Assembly: GCA_965658595.1 (NCBI GenBank)
Contig: CBFHSW010000025.1
Coordinates: 1-22,137, forward strand
Direction: 5' to 3'
Source of the DNA: UBA1858 sp965658595
Lineage (GTDB): Bacteria > Pseudomonadota > Gammaproteobacteria > UBA4575
Length of the DNA stretch: 22,137 nt
Shown here: positions 1 through 7,759 of the stretch, in pieces
Layout of the letters: each line of letters starts with the position of its first letter
Position numbering within the stretch: the first letter of the stretch is position 1
Notes under the pieces: model-generated
The model's input: only the letters and a program-made list of their open reading frames with translations
What the model was told of the DNA's origin: nothing
Database searches by the model: none
Position numbers and translations under genes: made by a program

Positions 1-348
1 ACCCTCTGGAATCCACAGCTGCTTTTTGTTGCTAGAGGAAAGTGTCTCCGCAACCCATTGACCATATGTAGACGACGATTTTCTTATGTCTACTGCAACA
101 TCAAATACTTCTCCTTGAGTGACACGAACTAATTTTCCTTGAGCATGTGGTGGCAGTTGATAATGTAATCCACGTATAACACCTTTGTGTGATAGTGAAT
201 GATTGTCTTGCACAAAACTCATACCAGCACCAACGGCATTTTCAAATACTTTTTGATTGAAGCTCTCAAAAAAAAATCCCCGTTTATCCTCGAATACAGT
301 CGGTTCGATAATCTTGACTTCAGGAATATGAGTATCAGTTATTTTCAT
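1..348 (-). CDS. rfbC: dTDP-4-dehydrorhamnose 3,5-epimerase, C-terminus cut by window edge
   Basis: Epimerises dTDP-4-keto-6-deoxyglucose at C3 and C5, the third step of dTDP-L-rhamnose synthesis, in the cytosol. About 116 residues are visible, against about 180 in the family. The frame opens at an ATG (346-348) and reads to the window edge without a stop. Visible family features are an early FEDKRGFFFESF segment, the QDNHSLS stretch and the RGLHYQ active-site motif with its catalytic His, followed by GKLVRV and VFDVAVDIRKSS. The start lies inside the end of rfbA (14-bp overlap), so it is the last visible gene of a translationally coupled B-D-A-C operon. The call is firm; only the C-terminus is missing. 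Confidence 0.95.
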   Translation of the reverse strand, partial: MKITDTHIPEVKIIEPTVFEDKRGFFFESFNQKVFENAVGAGMSFVQDNHSLSHKGVIRGLHYQLPPHAQGKLVRVTQGEVFDVAVDIRKSSSTYGQWVAETLSSSNKKQLWIPEG

Positions 349-1225
349 TTTCAAGTTCCCTAATGACTTGCATGATATATTTTCCGTAACTACTCTTTAA
401 CAATGGTTGAGCCAACGATTCTAATGATTGTTGATCTATCCATTTACGTCGAAAGGCAATTTCGTCTGGGCAAGCTATTTTGAGTCCCTGTCTATGCTCT
501 ATGGTTTGGACGAACTGATGTGCTTCGACTAATGTTTCATGAGTGCCTGTATCCAACCATGCAAAACCGCGACTCAGAAGTTGAGTATTCAATAGACCTT
601 TTTCTAAATATATTTTATTGAGATCGGTGATTTCATATTCATTGCGCAGGGACGGCTTTATTTGTTTAGCATAGTCGGAGGCGTTTTCATCATAGAAATA
701 TAAACCTGTTGCGGCATAATTTGATTTTGGATGCTTAGGTTTTTCTTCTAGACTCATGACTTTACCATTTTTATCGAATTGGACTACACCATATCGTTTG
801 GGATCTTGCACGTGATATGCGAAGATGGTTGCCCCAACTCCGCAAGAATCTGCGCTAGCGAGTCTTTCATGCAGTGAATGCCCATAAAAAATATTGTCGC
901 CTAAAATTAATGCGCAAGGTGCACCATCGAGAAATTCTTCACCAATAATTAATGCTTGAGCTACGCCATCGGGTGACTCTTGAACGGCATAGTTGATATC
1001 TAGTCCCCATTGCTGACCATCGCCTAAAAGTTCTTTAAATCTTGGCGTGTCTATGGGGGTGCTAATAACAAGTATTTCACGAATATCAGCAAGCATCAGT
1101 GTCGTCAGAGGGTAATAAATCATTGGCTTATCAAACACGGGTAATAACTGTTTTGATATTACCTGGGTGGCTGGGTATAGCCGTGTGCCAGTGCCTCCTG
1201 CGAGTATTATGCCTTTCCGTTCCAT
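335..1225 (-). CDS. rfbA: glucose-1-phosphate thymidylyltransferase
   Basis: Joins dTTP and glucose-1-phosphate to give dTDP-glucose, the entry step to dTDP-rhamnose. The product is 296 residues, the normal length for RfbA/RmlA. The N-terminus carries the nucleotidyltransferase signature GGTGTRLYPAT followed by the sugar-phosphate Lys in SKQLLPVFDKPMIYYPL. Further on are LGDNIFYGH (metal-binding Asp), EEKPKHPKSNYAATGLYFYD and the WLDTGTHETL motif near the C-terminal third. The start ATG at 1225 overlaps the rfbD stop as TGATG, and its TGA stop lies inside rfbC. This tight coupling supports a single rhamnose operon. The family and function are very well determined by motif content and neighbours. 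Confidence 0.97.
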   Translation of the reverse strand: MERKGIILAGGTGTRLYPATQVISKQLLPVFDKPMIYYPLTTLMLADIREILVISTPIDTPRFKELLGDGQQWGLDINYAVQESPDGVAQALIIGEEFLDGAPCALILGDNIFYGHSLHERLASADSCGVGATIFAYHVQDPKRYGVVQFDKNGKVMSLEEKPKHPKSNYAATGLYFYDENASDYAKQIKPSLRNEYEITDLNKIYLEKGLLNTQLLSRGFAWLDTGTHETLVEAHQFVQTIEHRQGLKIACPDEIAFRRKWIDQQSLESLAQPLLKSSYGKYIMQVIRELENENN

Positions 1226-2121
1226 CAGTATTTTTGTTGATGGATAATGTTTGTCGCGACATCAACAAAATCATCATGCCAATAAGGTAATGCAAATGAC
1301 AAATATTCTTTAAGTTTGTCTGTATTAAGCTGTGAGTTTAATGGACGTCTTGCAACTGTGGGATATTCATCTGTAGTAACAGCATGCACATTTTCAGGAC
1401 TAGTGACCAGTGCTACCCCATACTGATTGGCTTTATGAATTAACACCTTTGCAATTTCATACCACGTGGTTGATCCCTGTGGGGTGAGATTGTAAATGCC
1501 CGCAGGCCAAGCAGTTTTATTTTCGATGGCTTTGAGTGCATCTATGGTCACATGAGCGATGAGTGAGGGTGAAGTTGGCACACCACACTGATCATTTATC
1601 ACGCTGAGTTGCTCTCGTTCACTCGCAAGTCGCAGAATAGTCTTGGCAAAATTATTGCCATCACTGCCAATAATCCAGGTGGTCCTGAATATCAGATAAT
1701 TAAGAGTATGTGCTTGTATATATTTGTCACCGGCAAGTTTAGACGCTCCATATGCATTGATTGGATTAGTTTCATCCTCCTCAAGGTATGGCGATGATTT
1801 GGTTCCATCAAACACATAATCCGTTGAATAATGAATTAGCCATGCATTCATTTTAGTGGCGAGTTGAGCAATATTAGCGACAGCATCTGAATTAATGGCA
1901 TAAGCAATGTTCTTTTCATGCTCCGCCTTATCGACAGCAGTAAATGCAGCGGCATTGATAATGATGTCTGGTTCAAGCTTTACCAACGTATGCGCTACTG
2001 CTTGATGGTCTGTGATATCCAGATCTGAAGGTGATATGACACTGAGGTGATCTTGTGAATCGAGTTGTCGGGCAAGTTCTTGACCGAGTTGTCCGGATGC
2101 GCCTAGCAAAATTACCTTCAT
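1225..2121 (-). CDS. rfbD: dTDP-4-dehydrorhamnose reductase
   Basis: Reduces dTDP-4-keto-L-rhamnose to dTDP-L-rhamnose with NAD(P)H, the last pathway step. It is an extended short-chain dehydrogenase with the Rossmann motif GASGQLGQEL at the N-terminus, NAAAFTAVDKAE, YSTDYVFDG and the catalytic YGASKLAGDK, and the late PTVARRPLNSQL segment typical of RfbD. An upstream ATG at 2142 would add seven residues. The start at 2121 is preferred because it makes the protein begin MKVILLGASG and gives a 4-bp ATGA overlap with the rfbB stop (2118-2120). The length of 298 residues is usual. The stop shares a base with the rfbA start. Confidence 0.96.
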   Translation of the reverse strand: MKVILLGASGQLGQELARQLDSQDHLSVISPSDLDITDHQAVAHTLVKLEPDIIINAAAFTAVDKAEHEKNIAYAINSDAVANIAQLATKMNAWLIHYSTDYVFDGTKSSPYLEEDETNPINAYGASKLAGDKYIQAHTLNYLIFRTTWIIGSDGNNFAKTILRLASEREQLSVINDQCGVPTSPSLIAHVTIDALKAIENKTAWPAGIYNLTPQGSTTWYEIAKVLIHKANQYGVALVTSPENVHAVTTDEYPTVARRPLNSQLNTDKLKEYLSFALPYWHDDFVDVATNIIHQQKY

Positions 2122-3185
2122 GCGTAGTGCTTCTTTATCCATTCCATATGGCTTGGGTTATGAGAATTTTCTACCCATGCTGGGTTGTCGAGATACCATT
2201 GAATAGTTTTAGCAAGGCCGCTTTTGAGCGTTTCTTTGGGAGCCCAACTGAGTTCGGTCATGATTTTACTCGAGTCAATGGCGTAACGCCTATCATGACC
2301 TGCTCGGTCCCCTATATGAGTAATTAGATCACTATAGCGAGTGAGGTCGCTAGTGCTGTTTATAGGCCGCAGCTGGTCTAAGATGCTACAGATAGTGTGA
2401 ATAATTTCGATATTAGTTTTTTCATTAGATCCACCTATATTATATGTTTCACCTATCACGCCATCTTCTAACACGTGGCGTATGGCAGAACAGTGATCGC
2501 TCACATACAACCAATCACGAATCTGCAAGCCATCTCCGTAGACAGGTAGAGGTTTAAGTGCGAGAGCATTGTTGATAATTAATGGAATGAGTTTTTCTGT
2601 TAACTGATAAGGACCGTAATTATTAGAACAATGGGTGGTTATGAGGGGTAATCCGTAGGTATGATGATAGGCGCGCACAATATGATCAGAAGAGGCTTTA
2701 CTAGCACTATAGGGACTGTTGGGTAGATATGGATGATTTTCAGTAAATGCCGCTGCATCGGAGGATAATGATCCAAACACTTCATCAGTAGATATATGAA
2801 CAAAACGAAACTCATCTTGTTGGTGACTCGTGAGTGATTGCCAATATTGATTGACACGATCTAGTAAGCGAAAGGTCGAAACAATATTGGTTTGTATAAA
2901 GGCTTCTGGATTGTCGATTGAACGATCCACATGTGATTCTGCTGCAAAATTAATGATTGCGCGCGGTTTGTATTGCCAGAGTGATTTCGTTACCAGCGAG
3001 CTATCGCCAATGTCACCCTGAATAAATATATGATCTTCATAATCATGCAGAGATGCGAGATTGTTAGGATTGCCAGCGTATGTCAGTTTGTCTAGGTTGA
3101 TGACTTTTTCGTCATAATTGGCCAGCCAATCAAGTATGAAATTGGAACCAATAAACCCACACCCACCTGTGGTTAAGATAGTCAT
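2118..3185 (-). CDS. rfbB: dTDP-glucose 4,6-dehydratase
   Basis: Converts dTDP-glucose to dTDP-4-keto-6-deoxyglucose using bound NAD+, the second step to dTDP-rhamnose and the branch point to other deoxysugars. It is an extended SDR of 355 residues, as expected. Visible motifs are the N-terminal TTGGCGFIGSNF nucleotide-binding loop, AAESHVDRSI, the STDEVFGSL catalytic Thr-Asp-Glu triad, YSASKASSDH with the Tyr/Lys pair, and NNYGPYQ, RDWLYVSDHC and GDRAGHDRRYAID, the RfbB C-terminal signature. It is the first gene of the minus-strand operon. Ahead of it lies about 220 bp of AT-rich DNA shared with a divergent gene, in which I could not pick a confident promoter. Confidence 0.97.
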   Translation of the reverse strand: MTILTTGGCGFIGSNFILDWLANYDEKVINLDKLTYAGNPNNLASLHDYEDHIFIQGDIGDSSLVTKSLWQYKPRAIINFAAESHVDRSIDNPEAFIQTNIVSTFRLLDRVNQYWQSLTSHQQDEFRFVHISTDEVFGSLSSDAAAFTENHPYLPNSPYSASKASSDHIVRAYHHTYGLPLITTHCSNNYGPYQLTEKLIPLIINNALALKPLPVYGDGLQIRDWLYVSDHCSAIRHVLEDGVIGETYNIGGSNEKTNIEIIHTICSILDQLRPINSTSDLTRYSDLITHIGDRAGHDRRYAIDSSKIMTELSWAPKETLKSGLAKTIQWYLDNPAWVENSHNPSHMEWIKKHYA

Positions 3186-3404
3186 TTTTATATTTGAAGT
3201 TGAGAGTCTCTAATTAGCGTTCTTTTTTATTTAATATTCTTATTACTGTCTACTATGTTAAAGCATATCATCATATTATGTGAAATATATTGAAATTGAA
3301 TACGTATAAATATTTTTAAAACTTTGTAACAATTTTTTTTGAGAGGTCGATAAAATTAACTATGTGCAATTCATCCAATAATCGACAATTTTAGTGAGTT
3401 CGTC

Positions 3405-4358
3405 ATGATAGATAATGAAAAATTTTCAGAAATGTTGTCAGCATGGAAGGACAAAAAAGATAAAGAATGTGGCAAAAAATCACAAATAAAAAAAACTAAA
3501 AAAGCTATTGAGAGTCGAGCCAGACAAATCGTTAATTATTATTATTTTTATATTAAAGATATTTTCAGACCTCATCAAAAAATTCCATCTAAAGCAGTGA
3601 TAAATCTGATAGGTGATGCTGAAAAATATGAGGTTGAGGCCAATAGTCAGACATTAGCAATCGTGCTTCATGCTTACTACTTTGATATCTTTGTATCAAT
3701 AATGGAGAAGATTGCATCTGTAAATATAGTTTATAAATTATATATATCAACACATGGTGCAATATATTCACAAGTGAATGAGTATCTTGTTGCAAACAAT
3801 ATCAATGCAACAGTTGCTTGTTACGAAAACTTAGGAAGAGATATTTACCCATTCATTAAGATTATGAAATTAATTGGGGAAAATAAACATCAATATGTGT
3901 TAAAACTGCATACAAAAAAAACTCCCCATCGATTTGAACGCGGGACTATATGGCGAGAAAAAATGCTAGCAGAATTGTTGGATGAAGATAATCTCAAGAG
4001 TGCATTGTTTTGCTTGAAAAATTTTCCGATTGGAATCATTGGGCCTGCGGAATATTTATATAAAATTTCTAATAAGGTTGGACCAAACGAGAGTGCTTTA
4101 AAAAAACTATCAAGAAGAGTTAATATTAAATGTGATATTGATAAGCAATTCTTTGTTGGTGGAACCATGTTTTTTTTAACTGTAAAAGCAATGGCGCCAG
4201 TCATGGAATTATGTTTATTAGATAATGAGTTTCAACCAGAGCCGATTCCGATTGATGGAACAATGGCTCATGCGATTGAGCGTTTCTTTGGGATTGCCTG
4301 CTCCAGTCAAGATCTTGAGGTTGTAGATATAAACTTTGCTAGAGATTTAATAAAATAA
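3405..4358 (+). CDS. rhamnan synthesis F (RgpF)-like protein
   Basis: The 317-residue product matches what I know of the RgpF/rhamnan synthesis F family, which takes part in building rhamnose-containing surface glycans and is treated as glycosyltransferase-associated. Visible signatures are AIVLHAYYFD (residues 85-94), ENLGRDIYPFIKIM (141-154), YVLKLHTKKTPHR (164-176), a WRE segment at 183-185, IIGPAEY (211-217) and FVGGTMFF (250-257). The first 60 residues are very Lys-rich and basic. There is no signal peptide or membrane segment, so it is probably cytosolic or peripheral. It diverges from the rhamnose operon, which suits a user of dTDP-rhamnose. Base composition is clearly more AT-rich than in the rfb genes, as is common for surface-glycan cargo. 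The exact reaction is unknown. Confidence 0.8.
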   Translation: MIDNEKFSEMLSAWKDKKDKECGKKSQIKKTKKAIESRARQIVNYYYFYIKDIFRPHQKIPSKAVINLIGDAEKYEVEANSQTLAIVLHAYYFDIFVSIMEKIASVNIVYKLYISTHGAIYSQVNEYLVANNINATVACYENLGRDIYPFIKIMKLIGENKHQYVLKLHTKKTPHRFERGTIWREKMLAELLDEDNLKSALFCLKNFPIGIIGPAEYLYKISNKVGPNESALKKLSRRVNIKCDIDKQFFVGGTMFFLTVKAMAPVMELCLLDNEFQPEPIPIDGTMAHAIERFFGIACSSQDLEVVDINFARDLIK

Positions 4359-4374
4359 TTTCTCACTTTTCTAC

Positions 4375-4416
4375 CTATAGATATTTCATGCTGGGTGTTA
4401 GTACTGAAATATATAG
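4375..4416. other. bulged 12-bp inverted repeat after the RgpF-like gene
   Basis: The left arm (4375-4388) reads CTATAGATATTTCA and the right arm (4405-4416) TGAAATATATAG. They pair over 12 bp if the GA at 4380-4381 is looped out, around a 16-base loop. It starts 17 bp after the RgpF-like stop codon. No T-run follows, so an intrinsic terminator is not established. A transcript-end stem or a protein site are both possible. Confidence 0.45.
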
Positions 4417-4508
4417 TGACATAGATTGAATCCTAATGTTGAGAATAAAAAATAATGTGATGCGTCAATATGTCACATCGCAGTGGTGATTAGTATTTGG
4501 CATAATTC

Positions 4509-4530
4509 CAATCAAATAAACATTTGATTG
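4509..4530. promoter_or_regulatory. perfect 9-bp palindrome just before the Met-rich protein gene
   Basis: CAATCAAAT (4509-4517) and ATTTGATTG (4522-4530) are exact reverse complements separated by AAAC. The repeat ends 11 bp before the ATG at 4542, and the only Shine-Dalgarno-like bases (AGAG, 4531-4534) follow directly. It could be an operator for a dimeric regulator or an mRNA hairpin touching the ribosome site. The symmetry is seen directly; the function is inferred. Confidence 0.5.
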
Positions 4531-4541
4531 AGAGTTAGCAA

Positions 4542-5546
4542 ATGAGGCAAGTAACACTTTTTTTATCTATTTTTTTTATTATATATTCATCACAATTATC
4601 TGCAGATAGTCTTATGCCGACAGATCATGCACCAATTGGTGTAATGGGAGATCACACTCATAAAGTCGATGAATGGATGTTTTCATATCGCTATGGGCAC
4701 ATGGAAATGGATGGCAATCGTGATGGAACAAGTTCCGTCAGTGTTGCTGAGATTCATCAGGATTTTATGATTGCTCCTCTAAAGATGACTATGGAGATGC
4801 ATATGTTTGGCACTATGTATGGGTTTAATGATGATATTACCTTGATGGCCATGATTGCATATAAAGATATAGAAATGGATATGCTTACACGCCCAATGAG
4901 TATGGGGATGATGCCAGCTAACCACAAATTTAAAACACGCTCAAAGGGGTTTGGTGATTTAAAATTGTCAGCTTTATGGAATTTAATAAATAATGATAAC
5001 TCGAGTTTGCATGCACATGTGGGTATGGGAATTCCGACAGGGTCGATTCAGAAAAAGGATGATAATGCGATGGGGGTCCGAGCAAGAATGCCCTATGCTA
5101 TGCAGCTAGGTTCTGGCACCTATGATCCCATTTTGGGTTTAACTTATGTGGCTCAAATGAATAAATGGTCAATTGGTCTACAAAATTTGAACACCTTTCG
5201 TTTGGGTGAAAATAATGAAGGCTATCAACTCGGTAATGAATACAATTTGAGTACATGGGCTGGTTTTAATTTGAATCATGCAGTGAGTTTATCATTACGT
5301 GTAGATGCCAAAGCTTGGGAAGATATTGATGGAGAGGATGATGAGCTAAATGTCATGATGGCGCCGACTGCAAGAACTGATTTGCGTGGCGGGCAACGAA
5401 TTGATGGATTGTTAGGTCTGAATTATTTGCATAGCTCAGGACATCGATTAGCACTTGAGCTGGGTATGCCAATACATCAAGATTTAGATGGCCCGCAGAT
5501 GGAGACAGATTACCGTGTCATGGTGGGTTGGCAGTATGCTTTATAG
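4542..5546 (+). CDS. methionine-rich putative outer-membrane protein
   Basis: The 334-residue product begins with a likely Sec signal peptide (residues 1-21, hydrophobic FLSIFFIIYSS then LSA-D). The rest is full of alternating polar/aromatic stretches that look like beta strands and ends in a C-terminal hydrophobic Leu (WQYAL), in keeping with a beta-barrel. It resembles proteins annotated as transporters of the phenol MetA-degradation-like outer-membrane family, which begin DHAPIGVMGDHTH; this is recall, not a search. About 30 residues are Met, bunched with His and Asp (WMFSYRYGHMEMDG, KMTMEMHMFGTMYG and a Met-dense patch near residues 110-125). Such clusters often bind Cu(I)/Ag(I) or heme, so a metal role is possible but unproven. 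The gene stands alone, behind a palindrome and before a terminator. Confidence 0.65.
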   Translation: MRQVTLFLSIFFIIYSSQLSADSLMPTDHAPIGVMGDHTHKVDEWMFSYRYGHMEMDGNRDGTSSVSVAEIHQDFMIAPLKMTMEMHMFGTMYGFNDDITLMAMIAYKDIEMDMLTRPMSMGMMPANHKFKTRSKGFGDLKLSALWNLINNDNSSLHAHVGMGIPTGSIQKKDDNAMGVRARMPYAMQLGSGTYDPILGLTYVAQMNKWSIGLQNLNTFRLGENNEGYQLGNEYNLSTWAGFNLNHAVSLSLRVDAKAWEDIDGEDDELNVMMAPTARTDLRGGQRIDGLLGLNYLHSSGHRLALELGMPIHQDLDGPQMETDYRVMVGWQYAL

Positions 5547-5566
5547 GAAAATTTCTCCTATTTTTT
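5543..5566 (+). terminator. intrinsic terminator overlapping the stop codon of the Met-rich gene
   Basis: ATAGGA (5543-5548) pairs with TCCTAT (5556-5561) across a 7-base loop and runs into six consecutive T (5561-5566). The TAG stop codon lies in the left arm. The stem is short and only modestly GC-rich, but placement and T-run make it a plausible rho-independent terminator. Confidence 0.55.
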
Positions 5567-5749
5567 GTAGGTCATTATGCAGACTTTTCAAATCTTCATA
5601 TGAATGTATATTTCTTGGAATATAATGATACTCTCCATCATAAGTTAAAATTATCTAGCTGGAAGCAATCTGTATTAATTGTAATGCCTAAATAAGAAGT
5701 CATGTGTTATTGTGATTTAATATTGCAACATTCAATTTTTTGACATCAT

Positions 5750-6766
5750 ATGGCGCTATCAAACAAAAAAATTATTCTTCATATTGGCGGGCATAAGACT
5801 GGCTCGACTTCATTGCAAGGTTATTTGATGGATAATAGAGAGCAACTAAAAGCAGAAGGAATATATTATCCTAGAATTCCTGATTATAAACCTACTATAA
5901 GATATGGCCGAAATAATGAGGTCAATGGTTTTATATTGCAAAATAAATATTACTTCCCTGATGCGCTAGATAATATTTTAGATGTTTATACAAACGATAA
6001 TTCTATTCATACCCTAGTTCTTTCAGAAGAGAATTTATTTTATGCAGACTTTGAGGAGCATCGCTTGCATCCTGAGGCGCTGGAAAAGTTGAGGCAGCAT
6101 AATACGCATGTGCTTGTTTGTTTGCGAAGATCTGTGGAGTATTTATGTGGTGCATGGCAAGAACAAATTAAGTTTGCATTCCGAAGGTCATTAACCAATG
6201 CGTTAGACCATAATGATTATATAAATTCATTGCTTCAGCTGCATAAATATAGCGATATTTTCGGTCGCAAAAACATCCATCTTGAACTTTATAATGCACA
6301 GAATGAAGAAAATTATGAGGTGATGCCTCAAATGCTAAGGGCATTGGGTGTGAATAATATTGAGCATATGAAGATGCTTAAACCGCACCAGAATCAAGCG
6401 CTGTCTCGTGCACATATCGATGCTAGATATTATGTCAATCAATATACAAATTATATTTTAACTCGATCAGAACTAAAAGCTTATTGCGTTATATTTGATT
6501 ATGGTTCCAAGCAGTCTACTTTAAACTCTTTGAGTGATGAAAAAATTAAGCAAGTATGTGATCGTCATTATCCTTTTGAATGTGAAATTGCTAGAACTTT
6601 TTTAGGCAGAGAAGCTTTATTTGAGAATCGATATCCCAGAGCATATCAATCAGATAGAGAGAGTTATTCGTCCAAACTAAGTCCTTTTAAAAAGTCACTC
6701 ATGCGAGCTGTAGTAAGAAATATTATTATAAACAGTACTTATAAAAATCCTAATTTGGTAAATTAA
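5750..6766 (+). CDS. sulfotransferase-family protein
   Basis: The 338-residue product probably transfers sulfate from PAPS to a carbohydrate. The N-terminal strand-loop-helix ILHIGGHKTGSTSLQGYL (residues 9-26) is the 5'-phosphosulfate-binding loop of this fold. The second expected element, hydrophobic VCLRRSVEYLCGAWQEQIK near residues 122-140, carries the Arg/Ser pair that usually contacts the 3'-phosphate of PAPS. There is no signal peptide or membrane helix. The C-terminus is basic and ends in poorly structured residues. No clear Shine-Dalgarno site precedes the ATG. Its position beside rhamnose and RgpF-like genes suggests it decorates a surface glycan; the acceptor is unknown. It is AT-rich like the RgpF-like gene. 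Confidence 0.75.
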   Translation: MALSNKKIILHIGGHKTGSTSLQGYLMDNREQLKAEGIYYPRIPDYKPTIRYGRNNEVNGFILQNKYYFPDALDNILDVYTNDNSIHTLVLSEENLFYADFEEHRLHPEALEKLRQHNTHVLVCLRRSVEYLCGAWQEQIKFAFRRSLTNALDHNDYINSLLQLHKYSDIFGRKNIHLELYNAQNEENYEVMPQMLRALGVNNIEHMKMLKPHQNQALSRAHIDARYYVNQYTNYILTRSELKAYCVIFDYGSKQSTLNSLSDEKIKQVCDRHYPFECEIARTFLGREALFENRYPRAYQSDRESYSSKLSPFKKSLMRAVVRNIIINSTYKNPNLVN

Positions 6767-7239
6767 GACATATGTTTTTATATGGTCATGCATACCATTG
6801 AAATGGATGATTAGACTGCTTCGCTATAGAAAAAAGATAATGTCTAAATATGTTTGGGAGGTTGAAAAAGAATCACGATTGATTCTGAAAATAATGAATA
6901 GTTTTTTCAAGCCCTTCACTCATTGATGTTTGTAAAGACTAATTCAATAAAGATTTAGCCAAGCTTATATCTGGATTTCTACGAGTCGGATCATCTTGAG
7001 ATGGTGAATGACATTCAGAGAATTGAGTTTTGATATGTTTGAATAGGACCAAGTTAAAAATATATTGTATTCAAAGAAAAAATCTAAAAAAACGATAAAA
7101 AATGTATTGTCCCACGCCTACAAGTTTATGAGATCGATTTAGATGAGTGTGTGTTTTAGATGCATGCAGTATCTCAGCAATCATAAAGAGACATAAAATC
7201 ATTGCCTCTCTATGATTTGTCGCTAATCGATATAACAGA
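6767..7239. other. gene-poor stretch with decayed sequence and inverted repeats
   Basis: No intact gene is seen in these 473 bases. They contain the epimerase-family remnant listed separately (6873-7010, minus strand) and two inverted repeats. One is GAATCA/TGATTC (6870-6875 and 6880-6885, 4-base loop), overlapping the end of the remnant. The other is TCATAAAGAG/CTCTCTATGA (7181-7190 and 7206-7215, one mismatch), about 25 bp beyond the cupin stop codon and a possible transcript-end stem. A 28-codon plus-strand frame at 6840-6926 looks incidental. Confidence 0.6.
6873..7010 (-). pseudogene. C-terminal remnant of a UDP-glucuronate decarboxylase-like epimerase
   Basis: Read on the minus strand from 7010, one frame gives HSPSQDDPTRRNPDISLAKS and then LLN, an in-frame TAG (6939-6941), SLQTSMSEGLEKTIHYFQNQ, S and a terminal TGA (6873-6875). 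The order DDPTRR-PDISLAK-LLNW-(T)S-EGL-KTI-YF is the well-known C-terminal signature of UDP-glucuronate decarboxylases and related nucleotide-sugar SDRs. The stop sits where the conserved Trp is expected (TGG to TAG). The frame continues upstream to about 7074 without clear homology and then meets a stop. The N-terminal Rossmann half is absent from the window. It is not a copy of the rfbB C-terminus, whose sequence differs. This is a broken, truncated gene. Confidence 0.75.
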
Positions 7240-7590
7240 CTACAGTTTACCAAATTCTCGTTGGCCAACATAAAATGCAGTGCCAGAGGTGTTTGATGAA
7301 AAAGTAATAGTAGTGCCACTATCAAAATACACAACATCTCCAGGTGTCAAAGTGACTGTTTCGCCGCCAGTTTCTGTTAGTGTCATCTCACCTTCCAACA
7401 TTATCTTACATTCATCGTAGCTGTACGTGTATTCCAGAGGATTGCCTGCTTCCATCTTGAAAAATCCACAACTGATGGGCGAGGTTTCATTTGATGAAGA
7501 AACCAGATCTTGCAGCGAGGCATTAATACCTTCGATGCCTAGAGATGCAATGTCTTTAGATTGTGCGTTTTTGAAATGTTTCATGGCCAT
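7240..7590 (-). CDS. small cupin-domain protein (EutQ/DUF861-like)
   Basis: A single-domain beta-barrel cupin of 116 residues. The core shows CKIMLEGEMTLTETGG (cupin strand pair with the Gly turn) and LTPGDVVYFDSGTTITF, the second cupin motif ending in a Phe. The usual metal-binding His residues of motif 1 are missing (Tyr-Glu-Cys occupies that area), as in EutQ-like or non-metal cupins, so catalytic function is doubtful. An AGAGAGA stretch about 9 bases before the ATG at 7590 supports that start over the ATG two codons later. The gene stands alone with no obvious partner. No pathway can be assigned. An inverted repeat lies past the stop at 7181-7215. Confidence 0.7.
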   Translation of the reverse strand: MAMKHFKNAQSKDIASLGIEGINASLQDLVSSSNETSPISCGFFKMEAGNPLEYTYSYDECKIMLEGEMTLTETGGETVTLTPGDVVYFDSGTTITFSSNTSGTAFYVGQREFGKL

Positions 7591-7697
7591 GTTGACTGTC
7601 TCTCTTATATTGTGTTGTTTGTTATTATGTAATGTTAAAAGTAAGGTTTACTAATCTGATGTGTAAAAAAAGTCCACATGTATGTCTGCTATTAAGA

Positions 7698-7727
7698 TTG
7701 TTAAGTCAGAGTGTTAGTCTGCATAAT
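7698..7727 (+). promoter_or_regulatory. possible sigma-70 promoter for the small gene at 7760
   Basis: TTGTTA (7698-7703) and CATAAT (7722-7727) are separated by 18 bp and match 4/6 and 5/6 of the -35 and -10 consensus. They lie 32 bp before the ATG at 7760. In AT-rich DNA such matches arise by chance, so this is tentative. Confidence 0.3.
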
Positions 7728-7759
7728 AATCACTTGGTATTTAGACTTTAACATAAATA

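Noticed and set aside
3186..3404. JUMPstart/ops element or promoter between rfbB and the RgpF-like gene
   Set aside because: No GGCGGTAG-like ops motif is present, and the many A/T-rich hexamers have wrong spacings.
4456..4477. TGTGA ... TCACA, a CRP-site-like inverted repeat before the Met-rich gene
   Set aside because: The spacer is 12 bp instead of the 6 bp needed for CRP, so it is only a loose inverted repeat.
7071..7337. Minus-strand 88-residue frame across the cupin end
   Set aside because: It overlaps the cupin in another frame and has low-complexity, Leu/His-rich content typical of a shadow frame.
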